In this document: piece after piece, positions 8,255 through 16,824 of the stretch
Numbering within the stretch: position 1 is the first letter of the stretch
How the letters are laid out: each line of letters opens with the position of its first letter
Assembly: GCA_016199745.1 (NCBI GenBank)
Contig: JACQFZ010000046.1
Coordinates: forward strand, 40,405 to 104,404
DNA: 64,000 nt
Reading direction: 5' to 3'
Origin: Gammaproteobacteria bacterium
GTDB taxonomy: Bacteria; Pseudomonadota; Gammaproteobacteria; Acidiferrobacterales; Sulfurifustaceae
Program-made: the position numbers and the translations under genes
The notes under the pieces: generated by a model
Told to the model about the DNA's origin: nothing
The model's database searches: none
Seen by the model: the letters and a program-made list of their open reading frames with translations, nothing else

Positions 8255-9427
8255 TCAGTGAGTTTCCGTTGACGGCGCGGGCAAGAACAGCAATTGCAGG
8301 TCATTCAAAAATTGTTGTCCGCGTTGTGTGGGACGCAGGCGTGTGCCGCTTTCTTCCAACAATCCGCGTTCCCGCGCCAGCCGTAGGGCGGGTTCGATAT
8401 CCGCGAGGGCGAGACCGGTGCGTTCGCTGAAGAGCGCGCTCGTAAAGCCGTCACACAGTCGCAGTGCATTCAACATGAATTCAAAAATGACATCGGCGCG
8501 CGCGATCGTATGCAGGGTCGCGCGCGCCGCCGGTGTGCCGGCCTTAGCAAGATAGGACTCGGGATGGCGCGTCTTCGACAAGCGGGTGATGTGATCGGCG
8601 TTGGTCAGTTTCGCGTGCGCGCCGGCACCGATACCGAGGTAGTCGCCGAATTCCCAGTAATTGCGATTGTGCCGACACTGCGCACCGGCACGTGCGTAGG
8701 CCGACACTTCATAACGCTGGTAGCCGGCAGCGGCCACTTGCGCGAGTAACGCTTCCTGCATCGCGTCGATCGTCAGCTCATCCGGCAACGTCGGCGGCTG
8801 CGCATGAAACAGCGTGTTCGGTTCGAGTGTGAGTTGGTACAGCGATAAGTGCGTCGGCGACGCGGCGATGGCAGTGCGGACATCGGCCAGCGCTTGGTCG
8901 ACATCTTGATCCGGCAGGCCGTACATCAAATCCAAATTGAAGTTGTCGAAGCCGGCCGCGCGCGCCGCTTCGGCCGCGCGCAGTGCTTCACCGCGCCCAT
9001 GAATGCGGCCGAGCGCGTGCAGCTTTTGGTCGTCGAAACTTTGCACGCCGATCGACAGTCGATTGATGCCGGCGGCGCGGAAACCTTGAAAGCGTGCGAG
9101 TTCGACCGTGCCCGGATTCGCTTCGAGTGTGATCTCGGCGTCGGCCGCGAGCGGGACGTGCTCGCGCACGCCGGCAAGCAGCCGCGTAATTGCTGCTGGG
9201 CTGAATAGGCTCGGTGTACCGCCGCCGAAGAAGATCGTCTCGATCGTGCGCCCGCCGGCGAGTGGCGCATCGAGCGTTAAGTCGCGCAGCAGCGCGTCGA
9301 CGTAGCGGTTTTCTTCCAGCTCACCGCGCAACGCATGCGAATTGAAGTCGCAATAAGGGCACTTGCGTACGCACCACGGCAAGTGGATGTAGAGCGACAG
9401 CGGCGGCGGTGTAGGGAAGGATGGCAT
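8255..9427 (-). CDS. hemW: Heme chaperone HemW (radical SAM, formerly HemN-like)
   Basis: A 390-residue radical-SAM protein with the 4Fe-4S motif C19-x3-C23-x2-C26 (WCVRKCPYCDFNSH), FFGGGTPSLF, and LEANPGTVE. The HNRNYWEFGDYLGIGAGAH segment is characteristic of HemW, which binds heme and delivers it to target proteins, rather than the coproporphyrinogen dehydrogenase HemN. The start at 9427 gives family length. In many gammaproteobacteria hemW follows rdgB; here it stands apart, about 7 kb from the rph-rdgB pair. Confidence 0.93.
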   Translation of the reverse strand: MPSFPTPPPLSLYIHLPWCVRKCPYCDFNSHALRGELEENRYVDALLRDLTLDAPLAGGRTIETIFFGGGTPSLFSPAAITRLLAGVREHVPLAADAEITLEANPGTVELARFQGFRAAGINRLSIGVQSFDDQKLHALGRIHGRGEALRAAEAARAAGFDNFNLDLMYGLPDQDVDQALADVRTAIAASPTHLSLYQLTLEPNTLFHAQPPTLPDELTIDAMQEALLAQVAAAGYQRYEVSAYARAGAQCRHNRNYWEFGDYLGIGAGAHAKLTNADHITRLSKTRHPESYLAKAGTPAARATLHTIARADVIFEFMLNALRLCDGFTSALFSERTGLALADIEPALRLARERGLLEESGTRLRPTQRGQQFLNDLQLLFLPAPSTETH

Positions 9428-9480
9428 CGTGCGAGTGGTCGGTACGGAGCGCCCATTGTATCGGCAAACCGGCCATTGTC

Positions 9481-10380
9481 TTACGGCGCCGCCGGTCCAA
9501 TGAAATGGACGATGCGCGCGATCACATCGGCGTCCCGCAGCAACCGGCGATGGCTCAGACCATCGGTACGCAGGAATTGCGCCTGCGGCCAGGCGTTGGC
9601 GAGGGCGGCACCGCCTTGCCAGGGTATGTCGCGGTCGTCGGTGTCGTGCACGATCAGTGCCGGCATCGTCATTTGCCGCGCCATGACTTGCGGCGAGAAG
9701 CGGTCCCACGCGTCAGCACCGAAGCGTTGCGCAATCAATTGCCGGACGTTAGTAACGACGGACGTGGGCAGGGCCAATTCGGCGGCGAATACACGTAGCA
9801 GGTCGTCGAGTGTCGCCGGTGCGCCGATAGCGACGAACCGCTGGGCAAACGCATGGGTGCGCAACGCGTAAAGTGCGCAGGCGACACCGAACGAATGGGC
9901 GATCACGGCATGCGCTGGCGCGAATTCTTGCGCGATGCGCTGGATGAGATCGCTGATCTCCGGCAACGTTGTTTCCTCGCCGGTGCTACGCCCATGCGCC
10001 GGCGCGTCGAACGCGACGACGCGATAACCGTTATCGACCAATGGCTGCACGAATTCACCGAGCTGCGCGCCGCGTCCGCTCCAGCCGTGTACCAGGAGCA
10101 CGGTCGGTCCTGTACCCCAGGCGTACACCGAAATTTGTTTGCCGGCGTGCCGCAACGGATAGCAGCGGGCTTCCAGCAGTAATACTTCTTCGCGCGCCGG
10201 CGGATTGTGACGCTGCGGTCGAAACCAAAGATAGTTCGCGAGTCGCGCCGTGCTCGCCGGCGCCATTAGCCCGAACGATCTGAATAGCAGGCGCAACAGC
10301 ACCATCGGTAGCGGTCGCTTGGGTTTCTGTGCCGATGATTTTTGTCGGCGGATCGACGACACTTCCGTGGCTTGTTGCAT
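9481..10380 (-). CDS. Alpha/beta-hydrolase fold protein
   Basis: A 299-residue protein with the oxyanion-hole strand LLVHGWSG (about 96-102), the nucleophile elbow AHSFG (Ser163), an acidic residue in HDTDDRDIP and a C-terminal histidine in GLSHRRLL. That is a complete Ser-Asp-His triad. A hydrophobic N-terminal stretch (about 25-50) may associate with the membrane. The substrate is unknown. It is divergent from the GlxA-type regulator with less than 100 bases between the starts, so the regulator may control it. An in-frame ATG ending at 10410 is an alternative start. Confidence 0.8.
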   Translation of the reverse strand: MQQATEVSSIRRQKSSAQKPKRPLPMVLLRLLFRSFGLMAPASTARLANYLWFRPQRHNPPAREEVLLLEARCYPLRHAGKQISVYAWGTGPTVLLVHGWSGRGAQLGEFVQPLVDNGYRVVAFDAPAHGRSTGEETTLPEISDLIQRIAQEFAPAHAVIAHSFGVACALYALRTHAFAQRFVAIGAPATLDDLLRVFAAELALPTSVVTNVRQLIAQRFGADAWDRFSPQVMARQMTMPALIVHDTDDRDIPWQGGAALANAWPQAQFLRTDGLSHRRLLRDADVIARIVHFIGPAAP

Positions 10381-10477
10381 TAGTCTTGCTTCTCGATTGC
10401 CGGAATACATTATTTTTCTAACAGGCCAACTCAGGAAAAGTGGCGCATCCGCCGGAAAGCGCGCCGAATACGCCAGC

Positions 10478-11464
10478 ATGACACAACGCATCTCACTACT
10501 CGCCTACGATCACTGCTTGGCGTCGGCTGTGCTCGGCGCCAGCGATTTGTTTCACGCCGCCAACATGGTTGCCGCCCGTATCGCCCCGCAAGCGCCACCG
10601 CCGTTCGCCACGCAAATCGTGACAGGCGACGGTCAGCCGGCGTCTGCCGGTAACGGCTACCGCATTCAACCGGATTACGCGCTGGCCGAGGCACCGCCGG
10701 CACAGCTCATCATGTTACCTGGCATTTGCATCGTCGAGCCGAAAGCGTTGCTGGCCGCGCTCGCGCGGTTGCAGCCGCTGACCGAATGGCTGCGCATCCA
10801 ACACACCGGTGGCAGTTGGCTCGGCGCCAGCTGTTCGGCGAATTTTTTGTTAGCGGATACGGGATTGTTGGACGGCCAGCCGGCGACCACCACAACCTGG
10901 TACGCCGAGTTGTTCGAACAGCGTTACCCGCAAGTGCGCCTCGATCGCGGCGCTGTGCTCACGCACACCGATCGCATCGTTTGTTCTGCCGGCCCGCTGT
11001 CGTACATCGACCTAGCGTTGTATCTCATCGAACAGCTTGCCACGCGCGAGCTGGCACGCGCCTGCGCTCGCTTCATTGTCATGGACAATCGTCGCGGCGC
11101 GCGTTCGCCCGAGCTGATTCAACATCACGCCCGCACCTACGATCCGCTTATTACCAAGGCCGACCGCTGGATGCGCGCCAACTTAAAGCGCGACATCCGT
11201 ATGCAGGACATCGCCGCGCATGTTGCCGTCAGCCTACGCACGCTCATGCGCCGCTTCAAAGAAGCGACCGGCGCCAGCCCGCAGGCGTACCTACAACAGT
11301 TGCGGCTGGAAGCCGGCAAGGCGTTGCTCGCCAACACTAAGCTTCGACTCGACCAGATCGTCGAACGCGTCGGCTATCAGGATGACAGCGCTTTCCGCCG
11401 TTTATTCAAGCGCCATACCAATCTATCGCCGCGCGAATATCGCCAACGTTTCGGCCGTACGTAA
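10478..11464 (+). CDS. GlxA-family transcriptional regulator (DJ-1/PfpI domain plus AraC HTH)
   Basis: A 328-residue regulator. The N-terminal half (about 1-190) is a DJ-1/PfpI-like ligand domain with the elbow LGASCSANFLLADTGLLDG. The C-terminal part (about 225-328) is a double helix-turn-helix of the AraC type (MQDIAAHVAVSLRTLMRRFK and VGYQDDSAFRRLFKRHTNLSPREYR). Members sense small metabolites such as quaternary amines, but no such operon is adjacent, so the effector is open. The ATG at 10478 lies in the divergent gap shared with the hydrolase. A palindrome follows 10 bases after the stop. Confidence 0.88.
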   Translation: MTQRISLLAYDHCLASAVLGASDLFHAANMVAARIAPQAPPPFATQIVTGDGQPASAGNGYRIQPDYALAEAPPAQLIMLPGICIVEPKALLAALARLQPLTEWLRIQHTGGSWLGASCSANFLLADTGLLDGQPATTTTWYAELFEQRYPQVRLDRGAVLTHTDRIVCSAGPLSYIDLALYLIEQLATRELARACARFIVMDNRRGARSPELIQHHARTYDPLITKADRWMRANLKRDIRMQDIAAHVAVSLRTLMRRFKEATGASPQAYLQQLRLEAGKALLANTKLRLDQIVERVGYQDDSAFRRLFKRHTNLSPREYRQRFGRT

Positions 11465-11474
11465 ATATTGGCCC

Positions 11475-11494
11475 CTCTCCCGCTTGCGGGAGAG
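11475..11494. repeat. Short CCCTCTCCC-type palindrome after the glxA-like gene
   Basis: A 9-bp perfect inverted repeat CTCTCCCGC / GCGGGAGAG with a 2-nt loop, the smallest member of the G/C-rich palindrome family seen throughout the window. It may act as a transcript end. Confidence 0.6.
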
Positions 11495-11514
11495 CGGTTT
11501 AACAACCGCTATCC

Positions 11515-11727
11515 TTACCGCAAGTTCGCCCGTGGGAAACGCACCGGTGCCACCGACCCAACTTCTGGATTTAGCAACTGCTCAAAAGCGGGAACCAATA
11601 TCGTGAGCGAGGGAACGGCGCTGACCTTGGGCGAATCGGCGGATTCGCCGCTGCTATTCTGGGCGGTCACGACATAGTAGTAGCAAGTACCGTTGGCGAG
11701 GCTCGTATGCATGTGAAGAAAAAGCAC
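11515..11727 (-). pseudogene. Fibronectin type III-like gene fragment
   Basis: A minus-strand open frame of 70 codons contains LANGTCYYYVVTAQNSSGES followed by ADSPKVSAVP. This matches the last two strands of a bacterial fibronectin type III repeat (usually NGTTYYYVVTAVNSSGES). No start region or rest of an exported protein is present. It is best explained as debris of a large secreted protein gene, ending in unrelated sequence on both sides. Confidence 0.55.
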
Positions 11728-11935
11728 TTATTATATTGCCACTTCTGACTTTTCAGCGGACGAAAAGGCCATGGCCATGGTGTATCCCGTAGAAGAAGTG
11801 TTCCGAACCGAAGGTGTTCCCGCGTTTACATTTGTTCGTCCCCCCAATTTCAACGATATATTGGTAGATGTTCGGAATTCCGGTAAGCCAGTAATTATTG
11901 AAATGGATAGAACTTGGGGGCCATACCATGATTGA
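11717..11935 (+). pseudogene. N-terminal remnant of an ATPase-like protein, cut before the P-loop
   Basis: An open frame encodes TYYIATSDFSADEKAMAMVY and then VEEVFRTEGVPAFTFVRPP with a KPVIIE strand. I recognise this as the lead-in of a P-loop ATPase family in which VVIEGPSGIGKT normally follows. Here the frame turns into MDRTWGPYHD and stops, so Walker A and everything after it are gone. An ATG at 11771 with AAGG two bases upstream could express a 54-residue peptide. It overlaps the start of the next gene by eight bases. Confidence 0.45.
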
Positions 11936-12608
11936 GATGAAGGATCTTGTGCCCATTACTATTTCGATAGTGGCACTGTTCGGCTCCATTTTCAGTCTAT
12001 ATCTGTCAAAGTTCCGCCCAGGCAAACTCCATCTCACCGCCGGTGAGCACATCAACATTGGCCATGTGCACCAAGGTTCTGCCACGTTCGTTTTGGCAGT
12101 GAATTTTGCGAATGCTGGCTCTCAACATCTCACTGTTGATAGGGTTGCCCTCTTGATCCAGTACGGTGGGAGCCCTGAGGGTTACCTTCTTGAGCCTAAT
12201 TTTTACCTTGCCTTCGCAGACAGCGGGGAATTTAAACGTGACTCAATGGCAGTTCCTATCACGGTCTTTGGTGGTGAGAATGTCACTAAGCAGGTTCAGT
12301 TCGGTTCTTCCGCTGAGCGCCCAATTGAGTTCCAGATGACTAAGAATGGCACCTATGTAGTGACACTCCTAGCCTGGTTGCACGGCTCAAACCAACCTAG
12401 CATGTCGGAATCATTTTCCCTTGTGGTATCTGAGACGCATGTAGCGACGCTGGCCACCTACATAAATGAGAAGACGTTTCGTACGGTTATGCTGACGCAG
12501 TCGAAATGGCGCAATTGGGACGCCCATTACTGCAAAGCGAATGAAGTGGAGGGCATTGTTGAACATGCGACTTCGCGGTCCGATCGAGTTGCCAAGAAAC
12601 GCGAGTGA
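11928..12608 (+). CDS. Unrecognised membrane-anchored protein
   Basis: A 226-residue protein of unknown family. A single membrane segment (VPITISIVALFGSIFSLYL, about residues 8-26) is followed by a beta-rich soluble region of about 170 residues, with a polar, basic C-terminus. Base composition is visibly more AT-rich than the flanking genes. The ATG at 11928 follows a GGGGG ribosome-site-like run and overlaps the ATPase remnant's stop. It may once have been the partner of that ATPase. No function is assigned. Confidence 0.6.
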   Translation: MIEMKDLVPITISIVALFGSIFSLYLSKFRPGKLHLTAGEHINIGHVHQGSATFVLAVNFANAGSQHLTVDRVALLIQYGGSPEGYLLEPNFYLAFADSGEFKRDSMAVPITVFGGENVTKQVQFGSSAERPIEFQMTKNGTYVVTLLAWLHGSNQPSMSESFSLVVSETHVATLATYINEKTFRTVMLTQSKWRNWDAHYCKANEVEGIVEHATSRSDRVAKKRE

Positions 12609-12867
12609 TTCAGTAGTCACATAACACTTATGATCCCCCTCTCGTCAAGGGGCATCAAAAAATCTCTGACGAAGCGCCGTCGTCATTCAAATAGCGCGCG
12701 CCAGCGCGCATATTGTTTCGTCGAATGTTGCGAGTTATCCGAAACTCCCCCGCGTCAAACACTTCACGCATCCAAACGGTGTGTACATTAAGCGCTATCT
12801 GGCGCGGTGCACTAAAACCGCAAGAATCGGGTTGTTTAGGCGCTAGTCGGTTACTAAGATCGCGGTC

Positions 12868-13743
12868 ATGGCTGACGATTACACCCGCATCGAACGAGCG
12901 ATTCACTACCTCACGCAACACGCGCGCGAGCAGCCGCGCCTCGAGCAAGTTGCCGCGCATATCGGTCTCAGCGATTACCACTTTCAGCGTTTATTCAGCC
13001 GTTGGGCCGGCATCAGCCCGAAACGATTTTTGCAATATCTAACCGCCGAGCACGCGCGTGAGTTGTTGCGCGCGTCGCGCAGTGTGCTCGACGTCTCGTT
13101 CGAGGCCGGATTATCGAGCGCCGGACGGCTGCATGACCTCACGCTGGCGATTCACGCGGCGGCGCCGGGCGACATTAAAAGTGGCGGCGCCGGCTTGACG
13201 CTTCACTACGGTGTGCACTCGAGTCCGTTCGGCGATTGCTTCATCGCCGTCAACGAACGTGGAATTTGCGCCCTGGAATTTTTGGCGCCGACCAGCGCCG
13301 CGCAAGCGCTCGCCCATCTCAAGCAAACGTGGCCGGCGGCGAGCTTGAAGTCGTCGCCAGCGCGGACGGCGCCGACCGCGAAGCAGCTCTTCAGCAGCAA
13401 GCGGCATCGGACCGCGCCGTTGCCGTTGTTCGTGCGCGGGACCAACTTTCAAATCAAAGTGTGGGAAGCGTTGCTACGGATTCCGGCGGGTTATGTCTTG
13501 TCCTATGAAGACGTGGCGCGCTATCTCGATATGCCGAATGCCACGCGCGCGGTCGCCAGTGCCGTCGCCAATAACGACATCGCGTTTTTAATTCCGTGTC
13601 ATCGCGTGATTCGTAAGACGGGTGTTATCGGCGAGTATCGTTGGGGAGCGTCGCGTAAGCAGGCGCTGCTGGCGTGGGAGTCGGCGCATTCAGTAAAGGG
13701 CGGAAGTTCCCTCTCCCCGTACACGGGGCGAGGGGTTGTATGA
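12868..13743 (+). CDS. Ada-like fusion: AraC-type HTH plus O6-methylguanine-DNA methyltransferase
   Basis: A 291-residue fusion. Residues 1-85 form an AraC-type double helix-turn-helix (LEQVAAHIGLSDYHFQRLFS). Residues about 190-280 form the alkyltransferase domain with the active-site motif PCHRV (Cys244) and GEYRWG. The N-terminal phosphotriester-sensing Cys domain of E. coli Ada is absent, so any gene activation must be triggered differently. It removes O6-methylguanine by suicide transfer to Cys244. The final 12 codons (SSLSPYTGRGVV) lie inside a palindromic repeat, so the natural C-terminus has been altered by that element. Confidence 0.88.
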   Translation: MADDYTRIERAIHYLTQHAREQPRLEQVAAHIGLSDYHFQRLFSRWAGISPKRFLQYLTAEHARELLRASRSVLDVSFEAGLSSAGRLHDLTLAIHAAAPGDIKSGGAGLTLHYGVHSSPFGDCFIAVNERGICALEFLAPTSAAQALAHLKQTWPAASLKSSPARTAPTAKQLFSSKRHRTAPLPLFVRGTNFQIKVWEALLRIPAGYVLSYEDVARYLDMPNATRAVASAVANNDIAFLIPCHRVIRKTGVIGEYRWGASRKQALLAWESAHSVKGGSSLSPYTGRGVV

Positions 13744-13815
13744 AGTATCGATAGTTTTTTCAAACGCCCCCGCTCCCTAACCCTCTTCCCCGACAAGCGC
13801 GGGGGAGAGGGGATA
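13708..13815. repeat. Pair of CCCTCTCCCC palindromes overlapping the Ada-like C-terminus
   Basis: Two imperfect hairpins. The first (about 13710-13737, CCCTCTCCCCG...CGGGGCGAGGGG) is inside the Ada-like coding sequence. The second (about 13767-13815, CCCTCTTCCCC...GGGGGAGAGGGG) is downstream. Both belong to the G/C-rich palindrome family found repeatedly here. Confidence 0.65.
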
Positions 13816-13841
13816 AAACATTTTGGTTCGTGCCGCTGGTA

Positions 13842-14414
13842 TTAATGCCGCGGACCCGCGGTCGCGGTCAGCGTGGCCTTAGCGATCGTTTGTTGCCAAA
13901 GATTAAAGCCGATCAACGCCGGGCTCGCGTCGGCCGGTACGTCCAGCTTGTCGGTCTTCAACGCGTATACCGTGTAGGTGTAGTGATGCTTGCGGCCTAC
14001 CGGTGGGCACGGGCCGAACCAGCCGGGCTTACCGAGATCGGTGTTGCCTTCGACGATGCCGGCCGGCAGCTTGCCGCTGCTGGCGGCGGCTTCGTCGAGA
14101 CTCGTCACGTCGGCCGGAACGTTGTACGCGACCCAATGCCAAAGACCGCTGCCGGTCGGCGCATCGTGATCGTAGAAAGTGATGGCGAAACTCTTGGTGC
14201 CGGCCGGTGCACCACGCCAGCTGAGCGCCGGTGAGATGTTGCTACTACTGCAACCGAAATTATTCCCATAATGCTTTTCCGGAATCGCGCCGTTAGCGGT
14301 GATCGTTGGACTCGATACCGTAAATTGATGTTTATCCGCGGCTGCTACCGATTGCGCGAGCAATAACGTTGCCGTTGCCGCAATTAGGAATTTGGCGAAA
14401 CGCTGGGTCTTCAT
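13842..14414 (-). CDS. Exported YbhB/YbcL-type phosphatidylethanolamine-binding-like protein
   Basis: A 190-residue PEBP-family protein. A cleavable signal peptide (MKTQRFAKFLIAATATLLLA, cleavage near VAAA at about residue 25) precedes a complete PEBP core: SPALSWRGAPAGTKSFAITF, DHDAPTGSGLWHWV, and GPCPPVGRKHHYTYTVYAL. The conserved D.D.P and GP.PP...H ligand-site motifs are intact. Bacterial members have no settled function. It is divergent-convergent with unrelated neighbours. Confidence 0.88.
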   Translation of the reverse strand: MKTQRFAKFLIAATATLLLAQSVAAADKHQFTVSSPTITANGAIPEKHYGNNFGCSSSNISPALSWRGAPAGTKSFAITFYDHDAPTGSGLWHWVAYNVPADVTSLDEAAASSGKLPAGIVEGNTDLGKPGWFGPCPPVGRKHHYTYTVYALKTDKLDVPADASPALIGFNLWQQTIAKATLTATAGPRH

Positions 14415-14511
14415 AGAGGTACATGAATCTCAAGGTGAACGGGAGCGAGATCCTAGCCAATCGGTGCTTAATCGATTCGCCCAATCCGCTCACGCAACCC
14501 TACAAAGCCGC

Positions 14512-15360
14512 TCACTCTCTAATTTGTGACGGCAATGTGCCGAAGCGCGCACGAAAGCGCTCCGAGAAACGCGATGCTGAATCGTAGCCGCAGGCGAGGC
14601 TGATTTGCGTAATCGGTTGCTGCGTCGTCATCAGCAGCGCCAGACCATGATGTAGTCGGATATCGACGACGATGTCCTGAAACCGGCATTGCTCGGCCTG
14701 TAATCGGCGGCGCAGGGTCGCTTCGCTCATGTCGAGCTTGTCGGCGATTATGGCCGCGGTCCACGGCGTCGAAGGGCTGGTCGCGACGTACAACCGCACT
14801 TGCTCGGCGACCGTCTGCGCACTTGGCTCGCGAAAGACGACACCGCGTTCCGCCAGCGCCAGCAGCAACCCGAATAGCCGATGCTGCGCTTCCGCCGCCG
14901 ACACGTGCGTTTCGTCGTGGATGCCGCGCAAGGTAAAGCGCAAGTTATCGGCTAACGCCGGATCGATCGCAATCATCTTGAAGCGACTGATTGCCGTCGA
15001 TGCCAAGGCGGACAGCGCATGGGTTTTGACAAACTCTGTGATCGTGTTTTGCGAAATGGTGAGTTGTAGCGTCCGACAAATTCGTTGCTCGGCGCATGGC
15101 TGCGCCACCACATCGGTCGAGAATCCGGCAGCGACCGCCATCAGATGTCCGTTTTGAAAATGTGTGTCCAAGCCGTCACAGTGAAATGTTTTGCGGCCGT
15201 CCAGTAGCAGGCACACGCTCGGCTCAAAAAAAGTGATTCGTCGAATAACTTGTTGCTGATGGATTTTCGTCACTAGTAATGCGCCGACACCGGACCGCGT
15301 GATCGGTCCATTGCTTTCCGGCAACTGCTGCAGCGGATTTTCGAAGTAAGGTGCGTTCAT
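14512..15360 (-). CDS. AraC-family transcriptional regulator
   Basis: A 282-residue regulator. The N-terminal half resembles the AraC cupin-like sensor of the type in ITFFEPSVCLLLDGRKTFHC. The C-terminal 95 residues carry two helix-turn-helix units (AAIIADKLDMSEATLRRRLQ and ITQISLACGYDSASRFSERF). The effector and targets are unknown. It lies 13 bases upstream of the dedA stop on the same strand, which is not informative about function. Confidence 0.85.
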   Translation of the reverse strand: MNAPYFENPLQQLPESNGPITRSGVGALLVTKIHQQQVIRRITFFEPSVCLLLDGRKTFHCDGLDTHFQNGHLMAVAAGFSTDVVAQPCAEQRICRTLQLTISQNTITEFVKTHALSALASTAISRFKMIAIDPALADNLRFTLRGIHDETHVSAAEAQHRLFGLLLALAERGVVFREPSAQTVAEQVRLYVATSPSTPWTAAIIADKLDMSEATLRRRLQAEQCRFQDIVVDIRLHHGLALLMTTQQPITQISLACGYDSASRFSERFRARFGTLPSQIRE

Positions 15361-15373
15361 GCAGCGGTAGACA

Positions 15374-16021
15374 TCAAGAAGCGCGTTCAGCCGCGCGGTG
15401 GCGCAGATAACCGATCGCCACCGGCAACAGCGAAATGGCGATGATCGCCAAGATCACGAACGTGAGATTGTTCTTAAAGAAGGGAAGATTGCCGAACCAA
15501 TAACCGGCCAAGCTTAGCGAGCCAACCCACAACGCCGCGCCGACGACGCAGAACGACAAATAACGCACATAGCTCATGTGCGCGATCCCGGCCACGAACG
15601 GCGCGAACGTACGCACCAGCGGCAAGAAGCGGGCGATGATGATGGTTTTGCCGCCGTGGGTTTCGTAATAGGAGTGCGTTTTTTCGAACGCACGTTTGTT
15701 GAAGAAACGCGATTGTTCCCAACCGAATACTTTCGGTCCGATGGTGCGGCCGATGAAATAATTCACGTTATCGCCGATCAGTACCGCTGCCATCAACAAC
15801 GGCACGACGACGCGAATATCGAGCCCGCCGCCTGCCGCCAGTGCACCGGTGACGAACAGCAACGAATCGCCCGGCAAGAACGGCGTGACGACCAATCCGG
15901 TTTCGCAAAAAAGAATAACGAACAGGATCAGATATACCCACGTGCCGTATTGCGCTAACAACGCTGTCAAATGCACGTCGAGGTGCAAGACGATATCGAT
16001 GAACGTCGAGAGAAATTCCAT
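15374..16021 (-). CDS. DedA-family membrane protein
   Basis: A 215-residue integral membrane protein with the DedA/VTT signature: FLPGDSLLFVTGALAAGG near the N-terminus, then ARFLPLVRTFAPFVAGIAHM and a terminal hydrophobic segment. DedA proteins act as lipid (for example undecaprenyl phosphate or phospholipid) scramblases or transporters and support envelope homeostasis. The ATG ending at 16021 gives family length. The frame extends 21 codons upstream into a palindromic repeat, which should not be taken as coding. Confidence 0.92.
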   Translation of the reverse strand: MEFLSTFIDIVLHLDVHLTALLAQYGTWVYLILFVILFCETGLVVTPFLPGDSLLFVTGALAAGGGLDIRVVVPLLMAAVLIGDNVNYFIGRTIGPKVFGWEQSRFFNKRAFEKTHSYYETHGGKTIIIARFLPLVRTFAPFVAGIAHMSYVRYLSFCVVGAALWVGSLSLAGYWFGNLPFFKNNLTFVILAIIAISLLPVAIGYLRHRAAERAS

Positions 16022-16057
16022 GGTGACCCGCCCAATTTTTTTAGAAGCAGTTTTAAA

Positions 16058-16165
16058 TACCCCCACCCTAACCCTCCCCCGCAACGACGGCGGGGGAGGG
16101 GATAGCGCGCCGTTTTTTTATTCCCTCCCCCGCCGTCGTTGCGGGGGAGGGTTAGGGTGGGGGTA
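16058..16165. repeat. Perfect 43-bp inverted repeat element
   Basis: Two 43-bp arms (16058-16100 and 16123-16165) are exact reverse complements, separated by 22 bases with a T-run. Each arm starts TACCCCCACCCTAACCCTCC and contains its own smaller hairpin (CCCTCCCCCG...CGGGGGAGGG). It looks like a MITE or two facing REP units, and is the best-preserved member of the family here. Confidence 0.85.
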
Positions 16166-16215
16166 ATATCAATTCGACGTTATTTTGGAGTTGCTTCCAG
16201 CTGGCGTCTCTCCAA

Positions 16216-16824
16216 TTAAAAGGGAAATGGAGCCCTACGTAACGCCGCCAATAAACTCCGCAACGCCTGCCCGCGATGGCTCAACTGATTCTTGATCTCC
16301 GGCGGCAACTGCGCCGATGAGCACTTTTGTTCCGGCACGAAGAAGATCGGATCGTAGCCGAAGCCATTGTCGCCGATCGGCTCGCGCAAAATGTGTCCTT
16401 CCCACGTACCCTGCGCGATCACCGGCGTCGGGTCAACGGCGTTGCGCAAATAAACCATCACGCATTGAAAACGCGCCGTGCGCTGCGGTTCCGGTACGTC
16501 GTTGAGCGCGGCGAGTAACTTGCGCAAGTTCGCATCATCGCTCGCGCCGACACCGGCATAACGCGCCGAACCTACGCCCGGTACGCCGTCGAGCGCGTCG
16601 ACTTCAAGCCCGGAATCGTCGGCGATCGCCGGCTGGCCGGTGCGCGCGGCGGCGTTGCGTGCTTTCAGAATGGCGTTCTCGACGAACGTCAAACCGGTCT
16701 CGTCGACGTCCGGCACGGCGAATTGCGATTGCGGCACGACCGTGAGGTCGAGTGCCGCCAGCAGCTGATTGATTTCGCGGACTTTGCCGGCGTTGCTGCT
16801 TGCCAGCACGATCGTGCGACTCAT
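16216..16824 (-). CDS. rdgB: Non-canonical purine NTP pyrophosphatase (RdgB/HAM1)
   Basis: A 202-residue enzyme that hydrolyses dITP, XTP and ITP to monophosphates, keeping deaminated purines out of DNA. The family motifs are all present: [12 protein letters not shown] at the N-terminus, [34 protein letters not shown] and LSHRGQAL. It starts within the last four bases of rph (ATGA overlap), so the two are translationally coupled. Confidence 0.95.
   Translation of the reverse strand: MSRTIVLASSNAGKVREINQLLAALDLTVVPQSQFAVPDVDETGLTFVENAILKARNAAARTGQPAIADDSGLEVDALDGVPGVGSARYAGVGASDDANLRKLLAALNDVPEPQRTARFQCVMVYLRNAVDPTPVIAQGTWEGHILREPIGDNGFGYDPIFFVPEQKCSSAQLPPEIKNQLSHRGQALRSLLAALRRAPFPF

Noticed and set aside
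15990..16084. N-terminal extension of DedA to 16084
   Set aside because: The extra codons read through a palindromic repeat, and a better ATG with normal family length is at 16021.
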